From Polyangia bacterium (GTDB taxonomy: Bacteria; Myxococcota_A; Polyangia; Fen-1088), in the NCBI GenBank assembly GCA_036268875.1, contig DATATI010000079.1:186001-250000 (forward strand): a stretch of 64,000 nt of DNA, read 5' to 3'. The notes under the pieces are model-generated. The model was not told the origin of the DNA. It was given only the letters and a program-made list of their open reading frames with translations, and searched no databases. Of this stretch, positions 53,959 to 63,477 are shown piece by piece (within the stretch, counting starts at the first letter, position 1; every line of letters starts with the position of its first letter). The position numbers were made by a program, and so were the translations under genes.

Positions 53959-55443
53959 ATGCGAAACGATCAAGCGGCTCGAGTGATTCGGTTGGTCGTT
54001 CCTTTCTTGGTTGTCGGTTGTTTGGTCGCCTTTTCTGTTCCGGCCCGGGCCGACGAGGCGGAGGCCATCGCCCGCGTCACGAAGATGAACAAGAAGGCCA
54101 TCGAGGAGTACGAGAACCTCAACTTCGAAGAAGCACGGAAGATTTTGAAGGACGCGCTGGACGTCTGCACCGCTTCGGGCCTGGACAAACATCCGATCAA
54201 GGCCCGCACGCACATTCACATGGGCATCGTCATCTTCGCCGGCTTCAAACAGAAAGAGCTGGCGTTGAAACAATTTCGAAAGGCGCTGGATATCCAGCCG
54301 GACATTCGCCTGACCAAGAGCCTGGCGAATCCGGAAATTCAGGCCGCCTTCGACGAAGCGTTGGCCGGTGCCGGCTCGGACAGGCCTGACACGGGCGCGC
54401 CGACCGAGAAGAAGCCGAACCTGTCGGCCGTCCCCCCGCCGTCCGATCTGAAGACGCTGGGGCACGAACCGGTCACGCAAGGCCAGCAGGGCAACGCCAT
54501 CACCATCACCGCCACCGTCGATGCGTCGCTGGGCGCGGAGAAGGTGGTGCTGGCCTATCGGCCCGACGGCGCGTCCGATTTTCTTGGGCGCGAGATGAAG
54601 CCGACCGCGGATGGGCTTTATTCGGCGGACATTCCGGTTTCGGCGACGGCCGGGAACCTGGTGGCCTACTACATCGAGGCGCAGGGCAAGGACGGGCAGC
54701 CCATCGCCGCCAAAGGTTCCGTGGCCGATCCGATCATCGTCACCCTGCAAGGCGCCGGCGCCCCCGAGCGGCCGCGCCGGCACGCCGAAGACGAAGGAGA
54801 AGAGGGAAACGGCTCGCGGTTCTATATCGGTCTGCAGCTTGGCACCGGCTTTGGCTGGACGACCGGCAACGGCGAGGTCAACGTCGACGACAAGATCAAT
54901 CCGCCGGGCTTCGCGCTGGCGCAGCTTGGTCACCTGGCGCCGGAACTGGGGTACTTCATTCGGCCGAACCTCCTGCTGTCGGTGCAAGGACGATTGCAGC
55001 TGGTCACCGGGACCACGGCGCTTGACCTGCCGAGGAACGTGGACCAATCAACGGATGCGGGGAAGATGGAGGCCGCGAAGCTGGCTGCCGCTTGCGGCGG
55101 CGACTATGTCTGCTCGCCAGCGAACGGCGCCATCGCGGTGATGGCGCGGCTGACCTGGTATTTCGGCACCCTGCCGGTGCGGCCCTTCGCGGGAATCGCC
55201 GCGGGTGGCGGCTATATCCGCCACGTGGCGGCCTTCGACCAGCAGAAGAAGTGCGGCTCGAACATGACGCAGACGTGCGTGGACACCGTCGCCGCCGGTC
55301 CGGTGCTGTTCGGGCCCGACGGTGGCATTCTTTACAATCTGACCAAGAACATCGGTTTGGTCCTGGGCGTGAACACGCAGCTCGGCTTCGGACACTTCAC
55401 GTTCAACGTCGACGTGAACGCGGGCATGGCCGTGCAGTTGTGA
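53959..55443 (+). CDS. Outer-membrane protein with TPR-like N-terminus and beta-barrel
   Basis: 494 aa from ATG 53959 (GGAG at about 53944). The signal is MRNDQAARVIRLVVPFLVVG to VPARA, cleaved near residue 31. Residues about 33-130 are TPR-like helical (NKKAIEEYENLNFEEARKIL; FKQKELALKQFRKALDIQP). A Pro-rich linker and an all-beta segment (ITITATVDASLGAEKVVLAY) follow. The last 200 or so residues look like a small beta-barrel (FYIGLQLGTGFGWTTGNGEV; ALAQLGHLAPELGYFIRPNL; LGFGHFTFNVDVNAGMAVQL). I do not recognise a named family. Proximity to mglBA invites the idea of a motility-associated outer-membrane component, but only position supports this. Confidence 0.7.
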   Translation: MRNDQAARVIRLVVPFLVVGCLVAFSVPARADEAEAIARVTKMNKKAIEEYENLNFEEARKILKDALDVCTASGLDKHPIKARTHIHMGIVIFAGFKQKELALKQFRKALDIQPDIRLTKSLANPEIQAAFDEALAGAGSDRPDTGAPTEKKPNLSAVPPPSDLKTLGHEPVTQGQQGNAITITATVDASLGAEKVVLAYRPDGASDFLGREMKPTADGLYSADIPVSATAGNLVAYYIEAQGKDGQPIAAKGSVADPIIVTLQGAGAPERPRRHAEDEGEEGNGSRFYIGLQLGTGFGWTTGNGEVNVDDKINPPGFALAQLGHLAPELGYFIRPNLLLSVQGRLQLVTGTTALDLPRNVDQSTDAGKMEAAKLAAACGGDYVCSPANGAIAVMARLTWYFGTLPVRPFAGIAAGGGYIRHVAAFDQQKKCGSNMTQTCVDTVAAGPVLFGPDGGILYNLTKNIGLVLGVNTQLGFGHFTFNVDVNAGMAVQL

Positions 55444-55470
55444 CCGCTCGCTGACGCTCGCTGCGCGGAA

Positions 55471-55640
55471 GGGGCTGCTGGCCCCTCCCGCGGGCCCACC
55501 CCAGCGCTTCTCGCAAGGTGAGCCGGCGCGGCGGAGCCGCGCCTCCTGAACTGAAATAGCCGCGCACGCGGCCGGGAAACGAAAGAGACTGATCCCATGC
55601 CTCTCCCTTTGGGAGAGGCCCCCGGCCGAAGGCCGCGGGT
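55471..55640. repeat. Hairpin-rich REP-like intergenic repeat
   Basis: In the 217-bp convergent gap after the TPR/barrel gene are a 6-bp inverted repeat around 55470-55486 (AGGGGC TGCTG GCCCCT), the palindrome CCCGCGGG (55487-55494), and a perfect 8-bp hairpin CCTCTCCC TTT GGGAGAGG at 55600-55618, then further C/G-rich pairing to about 55640. The CCTCTCCC..GGGAGAGG form is a common bacterial extragenic repeat. No T-run follows, so it is not a typical intrinsic terminator, though it may end transcription from both sides. Confidence 0.5.
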
Positions 55641-55660
55641 GAGGGGCGGGCGCGGCGCCT

Positions 55661-56245
55661 TTACGTCTTCTCGGGCTCCCACAGCGGTTCGGGTTCGCCG
55701 TACAGGCGGGAGGCGTGGCGGCTCATCACGAACAGGGCGTCGGAAAGCCGGTTCAAATACGGCAGCGCCTGCGGGTTGATCTCGTCGGTGCTGATCAGCG
55801 TGACCAGCAGGCGCTCAGCGCGGCGGCACACGGTGCGAGCGAGGTGCAGGTACGACGCCACCCAGCCGCCACCAGGAAGAATGAAGCTGCGCAGCTCGGG
55901 CAGCGATTCGTTCCATTGATCGATCTCACGCTCCAGCGCCTCGACGTGGCGCGCTTCGATCACCGGCTGCTTCGGGTGGCGGTGGGCGGGCGTGGTGGCG
56001 AGATCGCTGCCGAGATTGAAAAGCTCGTTCTGAATGCGGCGTAAGACCGCGTCCAATTCGCGGGCGCCGGCGGGCGCGACCGGCGTCTGCAGCGCCGTGC
56101 GAGCCAGACCCAGACACGACGACAGTTCGTCGACGGTGCCATAGGTTTCGATGCGCCCGCTGTTTTTTCCTACCTTCTCGCCACTGGCCAGGCGGGTCTG
56201 TCCACCGTCGCCGGCCTTGGTGTAGATCCGATTGAGCCTCACCAT
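55661..56245 (-). CDS. Cob(I)alamin adenosyltransferase, PduO type
   Basis: 194 aa from ATG at 56245. The PduO/MMAB family signature is complete: RIYTKAGDGGQTRLASGEKV at the N-terminus (ATP-binding Lys, Gly-Asp-Gly), KNSGRIETYGTVDELSS, and near the C-terminus FILPGGGWVASYLHLARTVCRRAER with the helix that holds cobalamin and ATP. It adds the adenosyl group to cob(I)alamin, producing coenzyme B12. The acyl-CoA mutase at 39.4-41.0 kb needs this cofactor. Its start is only 15 bp from the divergent HAD gene's GTG. Confidence 0.93.
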   Translation of the reverse strand: MVRLNRIYTKAGDGGQTRLASGEKVGKNSGRIETYGTVDELSSCLGLARTALQTPVAPAGARELDAVLRRIQNELFNLGSDLATTPAHRHPKQPVIEARHVEALEREIDQWNESLPELRSFILPGGGWVASYLHLARTVCRRAERLLVTLISTDEINPQALPYLNRLSDALFVMSRHASRLYGEPEPLWEPEKT

Positions 56246-56251
56246 GCCGAC

Positions 56252-56259
56252 GTATATAC
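56252..56259. promoter_or_regulatory. Palindromic TATA box between divergent genes
   Basis: GTATATAC at 56252-56259 is a perfect 8-bp palindrome in the 15-bp space between the adenosyltransferase ATG (56245, leftward) and the HAD GTG (56261, rightward). TATATA at 56253-56258 could serve as -10 in both directions, and its distance to the leftward ATG (7 bp) fits leaderless transcription. No Shine-Dalgarno sequence stands before either gene. Confidence 0.5.
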
Positions 56260-56260
56260 C

Positions 56261-56986
56261 GTGGATCGCATGCTGTTCGATCCTCTACCGCGCGCGATTC
56301 TTCTCGACGTCGGTTTCACGCTGACCTTTTGCGACGGCCGGGCCATCGCCTCGCACGCCGCGCGCGCCGGCGTGATCGTCGATCCGCTGGCCATCGAAGG
56401 CGCCGAGGGCGCCTTGCGCGCCGAGCTGCGCGAGACGCTGGGCACCGTCCACCGCACGCACGACGACGGCGGCAAACGCTATCTCGGCCGCATCTTTCGC
56501 CGCACGCTGGAGCTGGCCGGCCAAGCCGGGCCACCCGATTCTTTGCAGCGCGCGGTGGAGATCGTCCTCGGCGAGCACCTGCGACGCAACGTCTGGTGTC
56601 GCGTCGGCGCGGGCGTGCCGACGTCGCTGCAGCGCCTGCGCGCCGCCGGCTGTCGCCTGGCCGTGGTCTCGAACAGCGAGGGCACCGTCGAGGCGATGCT
56701 GGAGACGGTCGGCCTGCGGCCGCTGCTGGACACCGTGGTCGACTCTGCCGTGGTCGGTCTGGTCAAACCCGATCCGCGCATCTTTCAGGTGGCGCTGGAC
56801 CGTCTGGGGATTGCGTCGTCGCAAGCGGTGATGGTCGGCGATTCTCCTTCAGCGGATGTGGTGGGCGCGCGCGCTGTGGGCGCGCGCGCCGCCCTGTTGG
56901 ATCCGTTCGATCTGTACCTATCGGTGGACGCCCCGCGCTTTCGCGACCTGGCGGCGTTCACCGACGCGCTATTGGGAACTGATTAG
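56261..56986 (+). CDS. HAD-superfamily hydrolase
   Basis: 241 aa from GTG 56261, or 238 aa from ATG 56270. Motif I is ILLDVGFTLTF, with Asp nucleophile but Gly where the usual acid/base Asp (DxD) sits two residues later; such DxG forms are seen in some HAD dehalogenase-like and phosphatase-like groups with altered activity. Motif II VVSNSEGT, motif III Lys in GLVKPDPRIF, motif IV VGDSPSADVVGA. The C1-type cap lies between motif I and II. The altered motif I suggests either a changed mechanism or a non-phosphatase role. Its last 4 bp overlap the convergent HU gene. Confidence 0.75.
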   Translation: MDRMLFDPLPRAILLDVGFTLTFCDGRAIASHAARAGVIVDPLAIEGAEGALRAELRETLGTVHRTHDDGGKRYLGRIFRRTLELAGQAGPPDSLQRAVEIVLGEHLRRNVWCRVGAGVPTSLQRLRAAGCRLAVVSNSEGTVEAMLETVGLRPLLDTVVDSAVVGLVKPDPRIFQVALDRLGIASSQAVMVGDSPSADVVGARAVGARAALLDPFDLYLSVDAPRFRDLAAFTDALLGTD

Positions 56987-57291
56987 GCCAGCGAATCCTT
57001 GGCCGCCTTGAGTGGGCGCGCCTTCAAGACCTTGCGAGCGGGCTTGGCCTTGATGGTGATCGGTTCCTTGGTGAACGGGTTGATGCCAGGGCGTTCTTTG
57101 GTGGCCGGTTTTTTCACGACGACAAACTTGGCGAAGCCGGGCAGCACGAAGAGACCATTCTTCTTGAGCTCTTTGTGTCCAACATTGGCCAGCGACTCGA
57201 TCACGCGGGCGACGTCTTTGCGCGCAAGCTTTTCCTTGTGAGCATCCGCGATCGCCTGGATTATCTGGGACTTCGTGAGGACCTTTGCCAT
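56983..57291 (-). CDS. HU/IHF-family DNA-binding protein
   Basis: 102 aa from ATG at 57291, preceded on this strand by AAGGAGA. The HU fold is evident: a helical N-terminus (TKSQIIQAIADAHKEKLARK), then LPGFAKFVVVKKPATKERPG, INPFTKEPITIKAKPARKV with the conserved beta-arm residues and Pro, and a Lys/Ala-rich tail of about 10 residues beyond the usual 90, which is common in high-GC deltaproteobacteria. HU bends and compacts DNA. It may be one of several HU copies. Confidence 0.92.
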   Translation of the reverse strand: MAKVLTKSQIIQAIADAHKEKLARKDVARVIESLANVGHKELKKNGLFVLPGFAKFVVVKKPATKERPGINPFTKEPITIKAKPARKVLKARPLKAAKDSLA

Positions 57292-57504
57292 CTCGCTCTC
57301 CTTTTGTTCAACGCCATCCGCTCAGTGACCCGCTGCTTCATCAGCGCGGTGATCGTCACCGCCCATGAAAGTGGTGTGACACTTTAGGCAGAAAGATTTC
57401 CCCTGAAAACAAAAAAAGAACAAAAAACCGCGGAAAAACCAGGGCGCCACGCGTTTGTTCCGTCGGAGAAAGCGAATCGCCGCGCGCGCACGGCGCGCAA
57501 GACA

Positions 57505-58371
57505 GTGGCGGCGCTGGTGTCGCCATCGTCGTCGGTGAAGGCGTCCTCACCGACGGAGACGGCGCCGTTTTTGAAATGGGCCGGCGGCAAACGACAGCTT
57601 TTGCCGGCGATCATGCGGGTGGTTCCTCCTGCGATAGGCACCTACTACGAACCGTTCGTCGGCGCCGGCGCGCTGTTCTTCGCCTTGGCGGCCGCCCGAA
57701 AATTTAAACGCGCCGTCATCGCCGACACCAACAGCGACCTGATTGACTGTTATCTCGCCGTCCGCGATCAACTGAATGATGTCATCGACGAGCTGCGCCG
57801 CTATCGATACGAACGCGACGCTTACTACGCGGTGCGGGCGCTAGACCCGGAAAAACTGTCGCCGGCCGAACGAGCGGCGCGGGTCATCTATCTCAATCGC
57901 TGCGGGTACAACGGCCTTTATCGGGTGAACAGCGCCGGCCACTTCAACGTGCCGTTCGGTCGTCATCGCTCGGTACTGATCTGCGATGTCGATCGGCTGC
58001 AAGCGGCGTCGGCCGCGTTGCAAGGCGTGGACATCCGCCGCCAAGACTTCGACGCCACCGTGACCGACGCCAGGCCGGGTGATTTCGTCTACCTCGATCC
58101 GCCGTATGTCCCACTGTCGCGCACGTCGTCGTTCACGGCGTACGCGCAAGGGCGGTTCGGGGCGGAGGAGCAGTCACGATTGGCGGCGACATTGCGGCGT
58201 CTGGGGGCGGCGGGCGTGGCGACGGTGCTGTCGAATTCGGATTGTCCGACGACGCGCAAGCTGTATCGCCATCTGCCGCGGCAAAAGATCGCCGTGCGGC
58301 GGGCGATCAACTCGGTGGCCACCGCGCGCGGTCCCGTCGCCGAGTTGCTGGTGCGCAGCTTCGATTTCTGA
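57505..58371 (+). CDS. DNA adenine methyltransferase, Dam/D12 class
   Basis: 288 aa from GTG 57505 (start uncertain by some residues; homology begins at about residue 21). The SAM-binding motif I is PFLKWAGGKRQLLPA, the family segment YLNRCGYNGLYRVNSAGHFN follows, and catalytic motif IV is DPPY at about 198-201, in the order (motif I first) seen in Dam and DpnM, which methylate the A of GATC. No restriction endonuclease gene is adjacent; flanking genes are HU and a small hypothetical gene. It may be an orphan regulator of transcription or repair. An intrinsic terminator follows about 130 bp after the stop. Confidence 0.87.
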   Translation: MAALVSPSSSVKASSPTETAPFLKWAGGKRQLLPAIMRVVPPAIGTYYEPFVGAGALFFALAAARKFKRAVIADTNSDLIDCYLAVRDQLNDVIDELRRYRYERDAYYAVRALDPEKLSPAERAARVIYLNRCGYNGLYRVNSAGHFNVPFGRHRSVLICDVDRLQAASAALQGVDIRRQDFDATVTDARPGDFVYLDPPYVPLSRTSSFTAYAQGRFGAEEQSRLAATLRRLGAAGVATVLSNSDCPTTRKLYRHLPRQKIAVRRAINSVATARGPVAELLVRSFDF

Positions 58372-58500
58372 GTGTCCTGTCGCCGCAGCGCTTGCGATCG
58401 AGCAATCGATGGTTAGATCTGATTGGAACGAGTTGGATTTGGGTAGGGCGCGGTCGTCGCAGGTGTGGGTTGGTGTTGGTGGGGGGACGACCGGCAGTGG

Positions 58501-58538
58501 AGGGTCGAAGGTGCCAGACACCGTCGACCCTCTTTTTT
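58501..58538 (+). terminator. Intrinsic terminator after the Dam-type gene
   Basis: AGGGTCGAAGGTG at 58501-58513 pairs with CACCGTCGACCCT at 58519-58531 with a single mismatch (A opposite G at stem position 9), leaving a loop CCAGA, followed by TTTTTT at 58533-58538. It is 130 bp downstream of the methylase stop. The core GGTGCCAGACACC resembles short extragenic repeats often seen in these bacteria, so it may be a repeat serving as terminator. Confidence 0.75.
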
Positions 58539-58618
58539 CATTATGGACGTAACTTCTTCGTCTTGAGCGCAACCATGAATCGCGTGCTGCTGTCGGGGTG
58601 ATCTGCTAAGCAGCGGAG

Positions 58619-58879
58619 ATGGCGAAGGTCGATGAGCTGCAGAAGGAGCATGAGGCGCGGGTGACGGCGCTGGTGGCGGAGCTGGCGGGGCGAGGGGCAG
58701 AGTCGGACTGGGCGTTGGTGCGCGCCCTCGTTCACCAGGCGGTGCACGCGGCGGCGGCGCGAAAGGCGGCGGAGTTTTGCGCGCTGTCGACCTATCTGGC
58801 GGAGATGATCGGGCACGCGCACCAGTTGGTCCACGGTGGCTCTGAAACGCCGGCAGCGCATCGAGACATCGTCCATTGA
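58619..58879 (+). CDS. Small hypothetical protein
   Basis: 86 aa from ATG 58619, with GCGGAG just upstream. It is helical, rich in Ala, Glu and His ([51 protein letters not shown]) with one Cys, and has no signal peptide or membrane helix. I do not recognise a family. It stands 20 bp before the FKBP lipoprotein gene and 80 bp after a terminator, so it likely opens its own transcript. The ORF is short but has an RBS-like sequence and no better overlapping gene. Confidence 0.5.
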   Translation: MAKVDELQKEHEARVTALVAELAGRGAESDWALVRALVHQAVHAAAARKAAEFCALSTYLAEMIGHAHQLVHGGSETPAAHRDIVH

Positions 58880-58899
58880 CGTGTTATCTTTCGCCGCCG

Positions 58900-59340
58900 A
58901 TGCGTCAGCTGGCGGTCATCGCACTTGTCATCACCACTGCTGCGGGCGTTCCGGCCTGCAAGAAAACGAAAGAGGCCAACCCCGTGTCTTCATCGCAACC
59001 AACCAATGCTTCCGCTGGATTGATGGTCGAAGAGGTGCAGGTGGGAACCGGCGACGTGGCCAGCAAAGGCAAGGTGGTGTCGGTCCACTACACCGGCCGG
59101 CTGACCGACGGCACCAAGTTCGATAGCTCGCTGGATCACGGGCGGCCGATCGAATTTGCGCTTGGCACCGGGCGGGTGATCAAAGGTTGGGACCAAGGTA
59201 TCGACGGCATGAAGGTCGGCGGCAAGCGCAAGCTGACCATCCCGCCTGATCTGGCCTATGGCGCGCGCGGCACACCGGGCGGGCCGATTCCCCCGAATGC
59301 CACGCTGGTTTTCGACGTCGAGCTGGTCGGCGTCAAGTAG
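58900..59340 (+). CDS. FKBP-type peptidyl-prolyl isomerase lipoprotein
   Basis: 146 aa from ATG 58900; an ATG-less extension to 58876 is not needed. A lipoprotein signal with lipobox VPAC (Cys about residue 20) precedes a Ser/Gln-rich spacer and a single FKBP domain: [51 protein letters not shown], and the final VFDVELVGV. All are conserved in FKBP proteins, which isomerise Xaa-Pro bonds. Exposed at the membrane in the periplasm, it should assist folding of exported proteins. Confidence 0.9.
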   Translation: MRQLAVIALVITTAAGVPACKKTKEANPVSSSQPTNASAGLMVEEVQVGTGDVASKGKVVSVHYTGRLTDGTKFDSSLDHGRPIEFALGTGRVIKGWDQGIDGMKVGGKRKLTIPPDLAYGARGTPGGPIPPNATLVFDVELVGVK

Positions 59341-59404
59341 CCGCGGCGTAACCAGATAGCGCTGGCAAACATCGCGGCATTGAGTAGACTCCGCCGCCGG
59401 GTGG

Positions 59405-59426
59405 GGTGGCCGCTTTGTCGGCCACC
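59405..59426 (+). promoter_or_regulatory. Hairpin in the fusA leader
   Basis: GGTGGCCG at 59405-59412 pairs with CGGCCACC at 59419-59426 across the loop CTTTGT, an 8-bp perfect stem, 54 bp before the fusA ATG. There is no T-run. It lies downstream of TAGACT (near 59386), a possible -10, so it would be in the untranslated leader. Function unknown. Confidence 0.35.
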
Positions 59427-59480
59427 TCATGCGCGTTTTCACCAGGCCAGACCGGGTCAGCACAGCGAGAAGGAAAAGTC

Positions 59481-61582
<2,102 letters not shown>

Positions 61583-61586
<4 letters not shown>

Positions 61587-62020
61587 GGCGCGACGGCGGA
61601 ACGGGCAAACGGCTTTCGGCCAGCGTGCCGGAAGCCGGCGCCCGCGGCTCGCGCACGCTGCGCCTGCTGCTGGGCGAGCTGGGCGCGGCCAAGCACCGCT
61701 TGCTGGTCGAGACCGAGGCCCTGCGCGACATCGAGACGCGAGTTCGTGGTTGGGATCTGAGCGAGGCTTTTCAAGCGCGGCGTGGCCACACCCTGCGCGT
61801 CGAGGCGACGGTCCGCTTCAGCGGCGCGCTGGATGAGCTGCACGACTTGCTGGCGCGGCTGTCAGACGCGCGCCTGTCGCCGGCGTTCGCCCTGCGACCG
61901 ATCTCGCCCGGCCGGCGGCGCCTGCTGACCGAGATCCGCAGCGAGCTGCGCTACCTGCAGCGCGCCTTCGACGGCGGCAACCTATTGCTGGCGAACACGC
62001 TCGAAACGTTCAGCAGTTAA
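61583..62020 (+). CDS. Hypothetical protein coupled to fusA
   Basis: 145 aa from TTG 61583, which overlaps the fusA stop as TTGA. It is basic and helical ([42 protein letters not shown]), with no signal or membrane segment. I do not recognise it. It could be a real gene translationally coupled to fusA; codon third positions look as GC-rich as those of neighbouring genes. A terminator with T7 lies 20 bp after the stop, which supports it being the end of the fusA transcript. Confidence 0.55.
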
Positions 62021-62042
62021 AGCGAGCGGCAGCGCGCCCTCC

Positions 62043-62088
62043 GGCGCTCATGATTGGTCACGTCTCCCTGGCGGAGCGCCCTTTTTTT
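62043..62088 (+). terminator. Candidate intrinsic terminator of the fusA transcript
   Basis: GGCGCTC at 62043-62049 pairs with GAGCGCC at 62074-62080 over a 24-nt loop, followed by C and seven T (62082-62088). It lies 22 bp after the stop of the fusA-coupled gene. The long loop makes it moderate in strength. Confidence 0.55.
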
Positions 62089-62103
62089 GGGATCGGTTAA
62101 AGA

Positions 62104-62125
62104 GCGCTCCTCGTCAGAGGAGCGC
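62104..62125. repeat. Perfect 9-bp inverted repeat
   Basis: GCGCTCCTC at 62104-62112 pairs with GAGGAGCGC at 62117-62125, loop GTCA. It lies 16 bp after the T-run of the terminator in the 277-bp gap before the methyltransferase gene. Possibly an operator or a second hairpin; no function shown. The rest of the gap shows no ORF I would support. Confidence 0.4.
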
Positions 62126-62297
62126 AAACGCGCGCAAGCCGCCTTCCAGTCGGTTGTTCACCTTCGCCCCGCGCGTAACGGGCTTGCCTCCGAAAATGTG
62201 ACCGATGGTGAGCTCCCGCGGGGCCCGCCGGTACTTCGCAAAGTGGGCCGGTCGGCGGCGCTCGCCAGGCTGACGCGGAGTGGCGTATTGTTCGCCC

Positions 62298-63119
62298 ATG
62301 GACCTTCTTCGACAGCTGGTTCGGGTGCCGGGGGTGCAGGCGATCTGGGCCAAGTTGGGTCTGGGATCGCTGGCGACGCGGATGCGCTTTGACATCACCG
62401 AGCGCCCCGCCTACGCCTACGGCGTCTACTCTGCCGCCATGCTGGCCAAGCGTCTTGGTCTGGACGCCATCTCGGTGGTCGAGTTCGGTGTCGCCGGCGG
62501 CCGGGGCCTGCTGGCTCTCGAGCGCGTGGCGGCGGAGATCGAGCGCGCTCTGTCCATTCGCATCGCCGTGTTCGGATTCGATTCCGGCACGGGCATGCCG
62601 GCGCCTGTTGACTACCGCGACCTGCCGTACGTGTGGAGCGAGGGGTTTTATCAGATGGACGTGGAGGCCCTGCGCAGCAAGCTCACGCGCGCTCGGCTGG
62701 TCCTGGGCGACCTCGGCGAGACGGTGCGGCGCACGATGGGCGACAGTGGGACGCCGCCGGTTGGTTTTGTGTCTTTCGATCTCGACTACTACAGCTCGAC
62801 CAAGACCGCTTTCAGCATCTTCGACAATGAATCGGATCGCTGTCTGCCCCGCGTGTACTGCTACTTCGACGACATCACCGGTCCAGAGATCGCCTGCATG
62901 AACGATTACGTGGGCGAGCTGCTGGCGATCCGCGAGTTCAACGATCGACACCCACGACGGAAGCTGGCGAAGCTGGCTTACCTCTGGACCGAGCGGGAAA
63001 AACGGTCCATCTGGAATGAGAAGATTTACGTCTTCCACGACTTTGACCACCCGCTGTACACGAAGAACGTCATGCCCGCAGGCGTCGCGTTCCGGCAGCT
63101 GCCCCTGTCGGCGGGCTGA
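62298..63119 (+). CDS. TylF/MycF-like SAM-dependent methyltransferase
   Basis: 273 aa from ATG 62298; TATTGT six bases upstream (62286-62291) may be a -10 for a leaderless transcript, since no ribosome-binding site is visible. The SAM motif is VVEFGVAGGRGLLALER, then VFGFDSGTGMP, and FVSFDLDYYSSTKTAF, in the order of the TylF/macrocin O-methyltransferase and related hydrolase-like families that methylate sugar or polyketide hydroxyls. The C-terminus has several conserved Asp and Tyr residues but I cannot identify the substrate. Surroundings give no biosynthetic cluster. Confidence 0.65.
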   Translation: MDLLRQLVRVPGVQAIWAKLGLGSLATRMRFDITERPAYAYGVYSAAMLAKRLGLDAISVVEFGVAGGRGLLALERVAAEIERALSIRIAVFGFDSGTGMPAPVDYRDLPYVWSEGFYQMDVEALRSKLTRARLVLGDLGETVRRTMGDSGTPPVGFVSFDLDYYSSTKTAFSIFDNESDRCLPRVYCYFDDITGPEIACMNDYVGELLAIREFNDRHPRRKLAKLAYLWTEREKRSIWNEKIYVFHDFDHPLYTKNVMPAGVAFRQLPLSAG

Positions 63120-63477
63120 AAAAACGGCCGCGGCCGGCCTGCGGTCAGAGCGGCGCCGGGGCGAGCGATCTATTCGGTGTTGTCAGGCGGCGGGCTGGCG
63201 ATGGTGGGGCCACCGTCGTCGCGCGGTGGCGGCGGCGGTGGCGTCCAGGTACGAGCGCGAGAGGTCCGCTTCGTCGAGGAGGCCGACAGTCTGGCCGGTG
63301 TCCCCAGCCGTCGGGCAGCCAGCGTGATCCGCTGATGGCATGTGGACCGCGGCCAAACATGGGAAAGGAACTCCCGATTGACGACCCGCCGCCTGCTGAA
63401 GTGCCGACATTTTGGGCCTTCAAAGGTCGGTCGGTTAGAAAACCGCCGGATCCTGGTGTAGCCTGCCCGCCTCAGGC
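63120..63477. other. Intergenic region without a supported gene
   Basis: 358 bp between the methyltransferase stop and the HAD-IB start. It begins with the perfect palindrome CGGCCGCGGCCG at 63125-63136, and near the end holds a short inverted repeat CGGTT AGAA AACCG (63432-63445). Several small frames exist but are mutually overlapping and lack RBS or recognisable motifs. I see no promoter I would support. Confidence 0.5.
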
